From a bacterium (GTDB lineage: Bacteria; UBA8248), in NCBI GenBank assembly GCA_022828125.1, contig JAJEJD010000020.1, forward strand, positions 248,001 through 312,000: 64,000 bases of DNA. Reading direction: 5' to 3'. The notes beneath the pieces were generated by a model, which saw only the letters and a list, made by a program, of their open reading frames with translations, made no database searches and was not told the DNA's origin. The first letter of the stretch is position 1. Each line of letters opens with the position of its first letter. Position numbers and translations under genes: made by a program. Shown in pieces: positions 35,800 through 43,485 of this stretch.

Positions 35800-35948
35800 C
35801 CCTTGAGGGGGAGTCGATGAAGCCGAGCGGTTTGTGCGAAAGCTGAATCGGTGGGGGGTGAATCGCGTTTTATCGCCATTCCGAATTATACCCCCCACCG
35901 AATCGCTTGCGGGCTTACGCCCGTAGCTCTTCGACTCCCCCTCAAGGG
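35800..35948. repeat. 149-nt nested inverted repeat (MITE-like)
   Basis: Perfect 18-bp ends CCCTTGAGGGGGAGTCGA (35800-35817) and their reverse complement (35931-35948) enclose a second inverted pair TCGGTGGGGGGT/ACCCCCCACCGA (35848-35859 and 35890-35901). There is no coding frame inside. It could fold as a long cruciform or hairpin and may be a miniature transposable element. Confidence 0.75.
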
Positions 35949-36067
35949 GGGAGTGATTGTTCTCTCTCGTCGGTCAGTCACGTACGACAAATCCAGTGTC
36001 CCAGACTTTTTCAACAGCCCGAATGCGGAAGCGATTGCCCCGCACCCGCCGGGGGACGTTCGTCCCT

Positions 36068-36107
36068 CCTCCTTCGATACGGCGCTGGCGCGCCTACTCA
36101 GGATGAG
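36068..36107. repeat. REP-like CCTTCGATACG...CTCAGGATGAG copy
   Basis: Same family as 35247-35354, with centre GGCGCTGGCGCGCC. Confidence 0.75.
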
Positions 36108-36271
36108 GAGGTTGGGGCGTTTGCGCGCCCATCCCGAAATCGGCTTTTCAACAACCCCTCATCGGCCGGGTTTGAGACCGGGATGACGGGCGCGCCCCGC
36201 TTTTGTAAATCCGGAACGGATTCTGGTATATACTCCCCAGGAAATTCCCCATCACGCTTGAAGGAGCCCCC

Positions 36272-37555
36272 ATGTACACCGCGCGCATCAGAATGCCCCG
36301 AATGGGAACCAGCGTGCACGAGAGCACGGTGGTGGCCTGGAAGAAGGCGGTGGGCGACACGGTGGCGAAGGGCGAGGTGCTCCTCTCCGCGGAGAGCGAC
36401 AAGGTGGAGTTCGAGGTCGAGGCCCCCGCCGACGGCGTGATAACGGAAATCCTGGCGGAAGCCGAAGAGACGGTGCCCGTCGGCGAAGTGCTCGCGACCA
36501 TGGAGACCGAAACCGAGGTCGCCGACGAGACGCCCGAGCCGGAAGAACCGGTATCGGACGCGAGCGACTGGGCGGCCCCGGTCGCTCCGCTCAAGCCCAG
36601 AGAAAAACCCGTCATCCCGGCGGCGCGGGTGGAAAAAGCGCCGCGTTCCTCAGGAGACAGGAAAACCTGGCTCTCCCCCCGTGTCCAAAGCCTCGCCGCC
36701 GCACACGGGGTCGGGCTGGACGTAATCGCAGGGATCGAAGGCACGGGAGCGGGCGGAAGGGTCAGCGCGCGCGACGTGGAGGCGTTCATCGCGGGTGGCG
36801 GCGCACCGCCAAAAATCGAGATGTCCGTGGAGCCGCTGAGCGAAAACAACGAGGAGCGCGTAGAACCCCTCAGCAGGGTCCGAAAACGAATCGCCGAGAA
36901 CTTGACCCGCTCCGTACAGGAAATTCCCCAGGTCACAAGCTGGCTGGAGGTGGGCATGGGGGGCGTCTCGGCTTTTCGCGACGCGAACAAGGAGGCGTTC
37001 CGCGAGAAACACGGCGTAAACCTCACTTACACGCCCTTTTTCATCATGGCGCTCGTCCATGCGTTAAGAAACGAAGACAACGGGCGCTTTAACGCCACTT
37101 TTCAAGACGACGCCCTCACCATCAGGCGCTACTTGAACTTAGGAGTAGCCGTGGATTCTCCGGGCGGCCTCGTGGTGCCTGTGCTCGAATCGGCGGATTC
37201 GATGAACCTGGTGGAACTCTCGGCCCGGCTCGACGATCTGGGAGCCCGCGCGCGCGAGGGCGCGCTCACGCCCGACGACGTCCGGGGCGGGACGCTCACG
37301 CTTACCAATTTCGGCGCCTCGGGCGCGCTGGGTGGAAACCCCATTATCAACCCGCCCGAGGTGGCCATCATCGGAACGGGGGCCATTGTGCCGCGCCCCG
37401 TAGCGCTCCCGACCAGCTCGGTCTCTGTGCGGCCCGTCATGATTCTGGCGATCACCTTCGACCACCGCGTAAACGACGGCATGGCGGCGGGCAGGTTCAT
37501 CTCCGACATCCGCGCCGCGCTAGAGAACATGGACTTTTCCCTTTTGGAATACTAG
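36272..37555 (+). CDS. Dihydrolipoamide acyltransferase (E2)
   Basis: This 427-residue E2 has one N-terminal lipoyl domain with the lipoyl-lysine motif ESDKVEFEVEAP (about residue 50) and an acidic/Pro linker. A peripheral-subunit-binding domain (SPRVQSLAAAHGVGLDVIAGIEGTGAGGRVSARDVEAF) and a C-terminal catalytic domain with ITFDHRVNDGMAAGRF (HxxxDG) follow. It transfers the acyl group from E1 to CoA. AAGGAG is 6 nt upstream. E3 is not nearby, so a shared dihydrolipoamide dehydrogenase elsewhere is expected. Confidence 0.93.
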   Translation: MYTARIRMPRMGTSVHESTVVAWKKAVGDTVAKGEVLLSAESDKVEFEVEAPADGVITEILAEAEETVPVGEVLATMETETEVADETPEPEEPVSDASDWAAPVAPLKPREKPVIPAARVEKAPRSSGDRKTWLSPRVQSLAAAHGVGLDVIAGIEGTGAGGRVSARDVEAFIAGGGAPPKIEMSVEPLSENNEERVEPLSRVRKRIAENLTRSVQEIPQVTSWLEVGMGGVSAFRDANKEAFREKHGVNLTYTPFFIMALVHALRNEDNGRFNATFQDDALTIRRYLNLGVAVDSPGGLVVPVLESADSMNLVELSARLDDLGARAREGALTPDDVRGGTLTLTNFGASGALGGNPIINPPEVAIIGTGAIVPRPVALPTSSVSVRPVMILAITFDHRVNDGMAAGRFISDIRAALENMDFSLLEY

Positions 37556-37625
37556 GAACCCCGCTGCCGGACTCACCGCTTTTACGTCCGGTGAACGACT
37601 ACGACAACAAGGAGCAAGAAAACAC

Positions 37626-38540
37626 ATGGCCAGACCAGACATCGACACTCCCTTGCGCTCCATGCTCTTCATCCCCGGTTCGAGCGAGAAGATGGTGGGG
37701 AAAGGTCCCACCATCGAGGCGGACGCCGCCCTGTTCGACCTGGAAGACTCCGTCGCCCCCCAGATGAAGGAAGCGGCGCGCGAACTCGTGCGCGCAGGCA
37801 TCGCGGAGACGAGCGGCGCGCCCGGCGGCCCCTCAACGATTCTCGTGCGCGTGAACGACGTGGAATCGGGCATGCTCGAAGAAGACATCGACGCCATCAT
37901 GACGGAGGGACTCGACGGCATCTTCCTCCCCAAGCCCGAGAGTGCCGCGGACGTGCGGACAGCGGATGCGCTTTTAACAAAATACGAGCGCGAGCGCGGC
38001 CTGGAAGAAGGCGGCGTCGGGGTCATCGCTCAAATCGAGAGCGCCTCGGGCGTGGTGCACTGCTACGACATCTGCAAGGCGGCGGACCGCGTGGTGGGCG
38101 TGAACCTGGGGAGTGCGGAGGATGCGGACCTGTGCCGCAGCCTGGGGGCCACCTGGACGGAAGACGGCACGACGCTCCTCTACACGCGGAGCAAGGTGCT
38201 CGTCGAGGCGCGGGCCGCGGCCCTGCCCCACCCCACAGACGGCGTCTATATGCGCTTACAGGACGACGACGGCTGCCGGGCGGACGCGGAGTTCGCCAAA
38301 AAACTCGGCTACACCGGCAAGGCGGCCATCCATCCCAGACAGGTGCCGATTTTCAACGAGGTCTACTCGCCGAGCGAAGAGGAAGTCTCTTATTACACCG
38401 AAATGGCCGAAGCCTACCGCGAGGGCGAGGCGCAAGGATTGGGCGCGGTCTCCTTCCAGGGGAAGATGATCGATATCGCCATGGTCAAGCACGCCGATAA
38501 CGTGCTCGCGCGCGCCCGCGCCATCGCCGAAAGAGCATAG
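37626..38540 (+). CDS. CitE/HpcH-family CoA-ester lyase
   Basis: This 304-residue TIM-barrel protein has the family start LRSMLFIPGSSEKMVGKG, DAALFDLEDSVAP (metal/substrate acidic residues), LVRVNDVES, GIFLPKPESAADV and IAQIESASGVVHCYDI. C-terminal GKAAIHPRQV is also conserved. Relatives cleave citramalyl-CoA, malyl-CoA or beta-methylmalyl-CoA, or hydrolyse malyl-CoA. It follows the E2 gene by 70 nt on the same strand, so the product of one may feed the other (inference). Confidence 0.88.
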   Translation: MARPDIDTPLRSMLFIPGSSEKMVGKGPTIEADAALFDLEDSVAPQMKEAARELVRAGIAETSGAPGGPSTILVRVNDVESGMLEEDIDAIMTEGLDGIFLPKPESAADVRTADALLTKYERERGLEEGGVGVIAQIESASGVVHCYDICKAADRVVGVNLGSAEDADLCRSLGATWTEDGTTLLYTRSKVLVEARAAALPHPTDGVYMRLQDDDGCRADAEFAKKLGYTGKAAIHPRQVPIFNEVYSPSEEEVSYYTEMAEAYREGEAQGLGAVSFQGKMIDIAMVKHADNVLARARAIAERA

Positions 38541-38550
38541 GCTTAAGCGA

Positions 38551-39576
38551 ATGGCGGACGCGATAGACCCGGTCGAGCATTTCTTCGCGCAGCCCTGGTC
38601 CGACGGCCTGCCCGTCGTCGTGCCGACAGAAGAGCGCCTCTCGGACATGCTGGGAGATCACGCGCCCGACGCCCTCATCGGCCACGTGCCGCCGGCGAAC
38701 CACCCCGCGACCATAGAAACAGTGGCGCTCCACGCCGTCATGGCGGGCTGCAAGCCCGAATACTTTCCGGCCCTTCTGTGCGCGCTCTCCTGCATTCTGG
38801 ACCCGAGCTTCAACATGAACGGCATTCAGGCCACGATGAACCCCGCCGGCCCCCTCATCGTCATGAACGGCCCCTATCCGCGCGAGATCGGCGTGCACGG
38901 CGGCACGGGCTGCCTGGGGCCCGGTTTCCGGGCCAACGCGACCATCGGCCGCGCGCTCAGGCTCATGCTCCTGAACCTGGGCGGCGGGATTCCCGGCGTG
39001 GTGGACATGAGCACGTTCGGAAGCCCGAGCAAGTTCGCCTACTGCCTGCGCGAGAACGAGGAAATCAGCCCCTGGCCATCGCTGGCCGAGGAGCGTGGAT
39101 TCGGGGCAGAGGAAAACGTCGTCACCGCCTGCGCGGGGGAAGGCCCGCGCGTCGCGCTCGATGATTCGAGCGATCACGCAGACGGCGTGCTCACCACGAT
39201 TGCGAGCACCATCGCCACGATGGGTTCGCGCCACGCCTATTCGCGCGTGGGCGTTACGGTGATCATGGGACCCGAACACGCGCAGCTTCTCGCCGACCAG
39301 GGATTCAGCCGGGATGACGCGAAGCAGGGACTCGCAGAGCGCGCCCGCCTGCCCGTGGGACTACTCAAGCGCGGCGGACGCTACCGGGGGAAAGAAAAGA
39401 GCGAGTGGCCCGCGTGGGTGGATCATGACGATGACGACTGCATGGCGCCCATGATCCGGAAACCCGAAGACGTCACGCTCCTGGTCGCAGGCGGCCTGCC
39501 CGGACCCTCCTCGTTCATCATCCCGGGATGGAACAACACAAGTCGGCCCGTCTCGAAGGCGTTCGCCGTGGAGTAG
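38551..39576 (+). CDS. Conserved protein of the family found beside UGSC (seleno)proteins
   Basis: This 341-residue protein is of unknown function. The start PVEHFFAQPWSDGLPVVVPTEE resembles, from memory, a conserved family (about 340 residues) that often accompanies small UGSC-motif (seleno)proteins in uncultured bacteria. The same holds for internal segments MAGCKPEYFPALLCAL, MNGIQATMNPAGPLIVMNGPYPREIG, GPGFRANATIGRALRLMLLNLGGGIPG and CLRENEEISPWP. No known catalytic motif is visible; conserved His/Gly/Asn runs suggest an enzyme. No UGSC gene itself is seen in this window. It starts 10 nt after the CitE-like gene (no clear ribosome site), so it is likely coupled. Confidence 0.6.
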   Translation: MADAIDPVEHFFAQPWSDGLPVVVPTEERLSDMLGDHAPDALIGHVPPANHPATIETVALHAVMAGCKPEYFPALLCALSCILDPSFNMNGIQATMNPAGPLIVMNGPYPREIGVHGGTGCLGPGFRANATIGRALRLMLLNLGGGIPGVVDMSTFGSPSKFAYCLRENEEISPWPSLAEERGFGAEENVVTACAGEGPRVALDDSSDHADGVLTTIASTIATMGSRHAYSRVGVTVIMGPEHAQLLADQGFSRDDAKQGLAERARLPVGLLKRGGRYRGKEKSEWPAWVDHDDDDCMAPMIRKPEDVTLLVAGGLPGPSSFIIPGWNNTSRPVSKAFAVE

Positions 39577-39609
39577 CCGCGAACTCACTTACGAACCGAA
39601 TCTAGCCCC

Positions 39610-41133
39610 TTAACACCCGTAGGCCTTGCCCTCCTGGGGCGTGAGACGCTTCCAGGCCATCGCCAGTTCCGCGAGAATCCGCACGCCCACGCCGGTACCG
39701 CCCTCGGGGCGGTAGGGTTCGGCTTTTCCGGTGTGCGAGGGCCCCGCGATGTCGAGATGCACCCAGGGCGTCTCGTCGGCGAAGTGCTGCAGGAAGGCGG
39801 CGGCGGTGTTCGCACCCCCCCAGCGGGCGCCCGAGATGTTGCACATATCGGCTATCTTGCCCTTCATCGCCTCGCCGTATTCCGGAAACAGCGGCATGTG
39901 CCAGACGCGGTCGCCGGTGTGCTCGCCCAGGTCGCGCACCCGCTCCAGCAGCTCGTCGTGCGTACCGTACATGCCGGTCACCTTCTGGCCCAGCGCCACC
40001 ATGCACGCGCCCGTCAAGGTGGCGAGATCGATCATGCACTGGGGCTTGTATTGCTCGCGCGTGTAGTGGAGCGCGTCGGCGAGTACGAGTCGGCCCTCGG
40101 CGTCGGTGTTGTGGATCTCGACGGTCGTTCCCTTCATGGAGCGCACGATGTCGCCGGGCCGCGTGGCGTCGCCGTCCACCATGTTCTCCACGAGGCCCGC
40201 CACGCCCACCACGGGCACGCGGGGCTTTGAGCGCGCGACGGCGAGCATCGCGCCCAGCACGGCGGCGGCGCCGCTCATGTCGGTCGTCATGAGCTCCAAT
40301 CCACCGCTCGGCTTGATCGATATGCCGCCGGTGTCGAACGTCACTCCCTTGCCGACGAAGGCGATGGGTTTCGTCCGCGCCCCCTGCGGCCTGTATTCGA
40401 GAATAACCATGCGCGCCGGCTCGCTGCTGCCCCGGCTTACGGAGAGAAGCGCGCCCATCTTCTGCCTCGCCATTTGCTTCTCATCCAGCACGCGGCAGCG
40501 AAGGCCCTCGCGACGCGCCATCGCGCGCGCCATCTCGGCGAGTGCGGGCGGGCGCTTCTCGTTGCTGGGCGTGTTGATGAGGTCGCGCGCGTAATTCGTG
40601 CCCTCGCACAAAGCGCGCCCGTAGCGCACGCCGCGACGCATCGCGCTCAGGTTCCTGCCGGCCCCGCCGCATAAAACGACGCGCGAGACCTCGGCTTTCT
40701 CGTCATCATTCGCACTCTTGTACTTATCCATCCGGTAGAGGCCGAGCCCCACGCCTTCCACGACCGCCTGGGCCGCCCCGCGGGAATCGAGGCCGTCTCC
40801 CGCCAGGGTAGAGGCCGAAAATGCGATGCTCTTCAGCCCCTCGGCGCGGGCGCGCCTGGCTGCCAGAGCGCCGGCGCAGCGAACCGATTCGGGCGACACC
40901 TCATCGCCTATTCCTGCGAGAATCACGAATTCAGGCGCTCCACTCCCTTCGGGCACGGGCAGAACGGAGACTTGCCCCTCCTTCCCCTCGAACACCTTGC
41001 GCTCTCGCAAGGAGACCAGGGCGCTGCCCAGAGATTTTTCGAGCCGCTCGTCTTTCTCGTCTTTCCTCATGAGGCGAACCAGGGCGTCCGTCCCCTGGTC
41101 GAACCCATCACCGCCCGCAACGGAGAACCGCAT
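39610..41133 (-). CDS. pepA: Leucyl aminopeptidase (M17)
   Basis: This 507-residue cytosol aminopeptidase removes N-terminal residues using two metal ions. The C-terminal catalytic domain has PIAFVGKGVTFDTGGISIK (metal Lys and Asp), the signature NTDAEGRLVLADAL (Asp/Glu ligands and bicarbonate-site Arg) and DLATLTGACMVALGQ. The N-terminal domain (residues 1-170) is normal. I chose ATG 41133 because GAGGAG is 6 nt upstream; the upstream extension to 41331 is not family-like. It is convergent with the preceding gene and divergent from the cupin gene. Confidence 0.95.
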   Translation of the reverse strand: MRFSVAGGDGFDQGTDALVRLMRKDEKDERLEKSLGSALVSLRERKVFEGKEGQVSVLPVPEGSGAPEFVILAGIGDEVSPESVRCAGALAARRARAEGLKSIAFSASTLAGDGLDSRGAAQAVVEGVGLGLYRMDKYKSANDDEKAEVSRVVLCGGAGRNLSAMRRGVRYGRALCEGTNYARDLINTPSNEKRPPALAEMARAMARREGLRCRVLDEKQMARQKMGALLSVSRGSSEPARMVILEYRPQGARTKPIAFVGKGVTFDTGGISIKPSGGLELMTTDMSGAAAVLGAMLAVARSKPRVPVVGVAGLVENMVDGDATRPGDIVRSMKGTTVEIHNTDAEGRLVLADALHYTREQYKPQCMIDLATLTGACMVALGQKVTGMYGTHDELLERVRDLGEHTGDRVWHMPLFPEYGEAMKGKIADMCNISGARWGGANTAAAFLQHFADETPWVHLDIAGPSHTGKAEPYRPEGGTGVGVRILAELAMAWKRLTPQEGKAYGC

Positions 41134-41389
41134 GTCCATCTCCTCTTCCGAATCAGCACGTAAAGTAGAATGCGAATAGAGAGAGTGTATCCTACAGAGG
41201 CGCACACGGCCAGACAAAGCAGGGTCTCTGCCCCTTTCACCCATGCGGCCGGGTGCGCGGATTGTCTTATTCCGTCCCCTGCCCCTAGAATGCCCGGCAT
41301 TGTCGGCATAAAACGAGCGAGTCGGGCGCACCGAAGCCCCCGATGCTCAAAAGCGATAGTTTTCTTCCTCTCACGCGAAGGAATACACC

Positions 41390-41827
41390 ATGAGTTTCTA
41401 CAACTGGGACATGCTCCCCTTGAGCCACGACCGCCCCGGCGTCGCGCACAGGCGGATTTTCGGCGACAACATCCAGATGCAGCACCTGATCACCGAGCCG
41501 GGCGGCACGCCGTCCAAGCTGCACAACCATCCCGACCACGAGGAGTTCTTCTACATCCAGGCGGGCGAGTGGGAGTTCACGCTCGAAGACGAGGTGCGGC
41601 GAATCGGGCCGGGCGACGTGGTGCACGTCAAGGCGGGTGCGATGCACACCCTGAAGCTCGTGAGCGACGAGCCGGGGATGGCGCTCGAGGTGTTCTACCC
41701 GATGTGGAACCCCGAACTCGCCGAAAACAAGGAAGATTTCACGATAGACGCCATCAAGGGCCGCATGGAGTTCGCCGAAGAACCCGACGAGATGAACCGG
41801 GGCCGTCCTCCCGGACACGGGGAGTAG
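41390..41827 (+). CDS. Cupin-domain protein
   Basis: This 145-residue single-domain cupin has metal-binding motif 1 as KLHNHPDHEEFFYIQAGEWEF (HxHx-E) and motif 2 as GPGDVVHVKAGAMHTL. Such proteins can be small dioxygenases, isomerases or ligand sensors; no more specific guess is justified. It lies between pepA (divergent) and a repeat/terminator region. Confidence 0.8.
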   Translation: MSFYNWDMLPLSHDRPGVAHRRIFGDNIQMQHLITEPGGTPSKLHNHPDHEEFFYIQAGEWEFTLEDEVRRIGPGDVVHVKAGAMHTLKLVSDEPGMALEVFYPMWNPELAENKEDFTIDAIKGRMEFAEEPDEMNRGRPPGHGE

Positions 41828-41828
41828 T

Positions 41829-41868
41829 GCCCTCCCTTCGATACGCGGCTTCGCCGCTACTCAGGGTG
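41829..41868. repeat. REP-like CCTTCGATACGCGGC...CTCAGGGTGA copy
   Basis: Same family as 35247-35354 and 36068-36107, directly after the cupin stop codon, 6 kb from the others. Confidence 0.75.
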
Positions 41869-41967
41869 AAGAAGGAAGGAGAACTTCCTCGCTACCGGGA
41901 AAGAGGGGGAGGGCTTCGACGCTGTCGGGGGAAAGAGAGTCTCCCCGCCCCTCTTCCAAAAACGCGC

Positions 41968-42008
41968 AAAAAAACAGGCGGCGCCCGTCGACGCCGCCTG
42001 CTGTTTTT
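41968..42008. terminator. Bidirectional Rho-independent terminator
   Basis: A 9-bp perfect stem CAGGCGGCG (41975-41983)/CGCCGCCTG (41992-42000) has an 8-nt loop. It is flanked by seven A residues on the left (U-run for the minus strand) and TTTTT on the right. It can end the cupin transcript (plus) and the mini-gene transcript (minus). Confidence 0.85.
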
Positions 42009-42052
42009 GAATTTCCCTCAATGTCCCGTTTCAGGTAACACCAAGGGGCAGT

Positions 42053-42148
42053 TTAGGGTTTTTTCAAAACCCTCTTCCGGTGGTGAGCCGTTTTCAGAAC
42101 CCTCCGGAGAGATGTGTTGTAGGCGGTTACTATCAAGTTTCTTACCAT
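42053..42148 (-). CDS. 31-residue basic small protein with its own promoter and terminator
   Basis: The peptide of 31 residues starts MVRNLIVTAYNTSL and ends with a strongly basic RRVLKTAHHRKRVLKKP-type tail. The ATG at 42148 is preceded by a very strong ribosome site (GAGGAGG, 6 nt spacing). A consensus-grade promoter lies at 42188-42216 and a terminator at 41968-42008. The complete promoter-RBS-ORF-terminator unit supports expression. No family is recognised. Its DNA contains two related pieces (TTTTCAAAACCCTCTTCCGG and TTTTCAGAACCCTCCGG), giving repeated [RK]RVLK in the protein. It could also be a structured sRNA. Confidence 0.55.
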   Translation of the reverse strand: MVRNLIVTAYNTSLRRVLKTAHHRKRVLKKP

Positions 42149-42187
42149 GACAGCCCTCCTCTTGCTACTTGCGATTTGTACTCCCAA

Positions 42188-42216
42188 ATCCTAGCAAAGG
42201 CCCGAAATCGTGTCAA
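42188..42216 (-). promoter_or_regulatory. Strong sigma70 promoter of the small-protein gene
   Basis: On the minus strand a perfect -35 TTGACA (42211-42216), a 17-nt spacer and -10 TAGGAT (42188-42193, 4/6) are present. The predicted start of transcription is about 30 nt upstream of the ATG at 42148. Confidence 0.75.
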
Positions 42217-42330
42217 GAATTTTTTATCCTCACAAGCGCCGGAAAATCTCAGCTCCATATATTTCAATACCTTATCATCAAAATTTTTCAGTCGTCCTTC
42301 TCCCTGACCATTCGGCCCTTCACCCCATCT

Positions 42331-43437
42331 CTACGCCTCGATGATGGCGGAAACCACGCCTCCGCCCACCGGCCCCTGGTGGAAGACGAGCCCGGCCGAG
42401 ACGTAGACCGCCGGGTCCTGCACCACCGACGCGATGACCGCGTTCGCCACCGCGCGCACGGGCCGCGTGCCCAGAACCGAATCGGTGAGCAGCGTGACGC
42501 GCTTGCCCAGAAGCCTGCCGTCCCACGGCGCGCCGGCTTTCGCGAACGCGTGCACCACCCTGTTTAAGTCCTCCGCACCCGGCAGGCCGTCGAAGGCGAG
42601 CCCTGCGTTTCTGAGCGCCTGCCTCACGGCGTCTGCGTCAATCAGGTGCTGCATCACCGCCCGGCCGATCTTGTAACGGCTCACCGATTGTGAGGAATTC
42701 GCCAACACGACGACTTCCGAGCGCATGAGCTCCACGCCCGCCGAGCAGGAGATCATTTCCGAATACAGATCGCCCCGGCTGCACACGTCGGATATCTCGA
42801 ACGAATCGCGAGGGATCTCCCCGATGCCCACCGCAGCGCCCAGTGCCGAGCAGCCGTTCGAGAGGCTCATCGAGCGCGTGGTGTCCGTGCTCACCACCTT
42901 CTTGCCGCGCGAGGCCGCGTCGTTGATGCGATCGGACGTCAGGAGCGGACACTTCACCTGCACGTAGCCCACGTCATCCAGTGAATCCACGCCCGCCTTT
43001 GCGAGCGCCTCCGTCGCCGCCTCGGCCACGAGGTCCACCTGCGCCATCGTTCCCAACTCCTCGGGCAGAAGCTCACGCGTGAAGGCGACCCCCATGGAGA
43101 GGCGCTTCTCGCCGGGGCTCTCGGCGTCGCCCACGTCCGTCTTGGAAATGGCCACCGCGTGGGGGCTCATGATCCCCTCGCATCCGCCCGACATCACCAT
43201 GGCGCACATGCCCTGCACCTCGGCGCGGGAGAGGCCCAGCTTCTCCATCATGTAATCCTCGAAGGAATGGAGCGCGTAGGGCCTCGAATAGTCGTTCACC
43301 CGGCCGTTGCCCTCCGTCTTGGCGATGATGGCCTGAATGTCCGCCGCCTGAATGCGGCCTTCCGCCACCGCTTCCGCAAGGCCCGAGACGTCCTCGGGTC
43401 CCGACATCTGAAACTTCACCACCTGGGTATCAAACAC
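42331..43437 (-). CDS. Ring-opening amidohydrolase (cyanuric acid hydrolase/barbiturase family)
   Basis: This 368-residue protein of the AtzD/TrzD/barbiturase family opens s-triazine or pyrimidine rings. The family has three structurally related repeats each giving a Ser-Lys dyad. Candidate segments here are IIAKTEGNGRVNDYSR and CAMVMSGGCEGIMSPH (unit 1), QVKCPLLTSDRI and LANSSQSVSRYK (unit 2), and the C-terminal unit with FHQGPVGGG. Length is normal. The start is GTG 43437 with AAGGAG 9 nt upstream. It follows an amidohydrolase gene by 48 nt on the same strand, suggesting sequential steps. Cyanurate versus barbiturate activity cannot be read by eye. Confidence 0.88.
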   Translation of the reverse strand: MFDTQVVKFQMSGPEDVSGLAEAVAEGRIQAADIQAIIAKTEGNGRVNDYSRPYALHSFEDYMMEKLGLSRAEVQGMCAMVMSGGCEGIMSPHAVAISKTDVGDAESPGEKRLSMGVAFTRELLPEELGTMAQVDLVAEAATEALAKAGVDSLDDVGYVQVKCPLLTSDRINDAASRGKKVVSTDTTRSMSLSNGCSALGAAVGIGEIPRDSFEISDVCSRGDLYSEMISCSAGVELMRSEVVVLANSSQSVSRYKIGRAVMQHLIDADAVRQALRNAGLAFDGLPGAEDLNRVVHAFAKAGAPWDGRLLGKRVTLLTDSVLGTRPVRAVANAVIASVVQDPAVYVSAGLVFHQGPVGGGVVSAIIEA

Positions 43438-43485
43438 GATTGAGTCTCCTTATTCGTCTAGGGCGTTCGATGGGCGAACGCCGTT

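Larger units (their letters stand above)
35083..36271. other. Repeat-filled intergenic region between E1-beta and E2 genes
   Basis: No gene is supported in these 1.19 kb. The stretch is a patchwork of several palindromic repeat families: TTGAAAAA/TTTTTCAA pieces, CATCCTTCGATACG...CTCAGGATGAG units, ATTCCGGCGAAAGCCGGAAT units, a GTAGGGGC unit, and a 149-nt nested inverted repeat. They are listed separately where borders are clear. The last ~70 nt before E2 hold its ribosome site. Confidence 0.7.

Noticed and set aside
35083-36271. CRISPR array
   Set aside because: Repeats are palindromic, of several different families, unequally spaced and inverted relative to each other; there are no regular spacers or cas genes.
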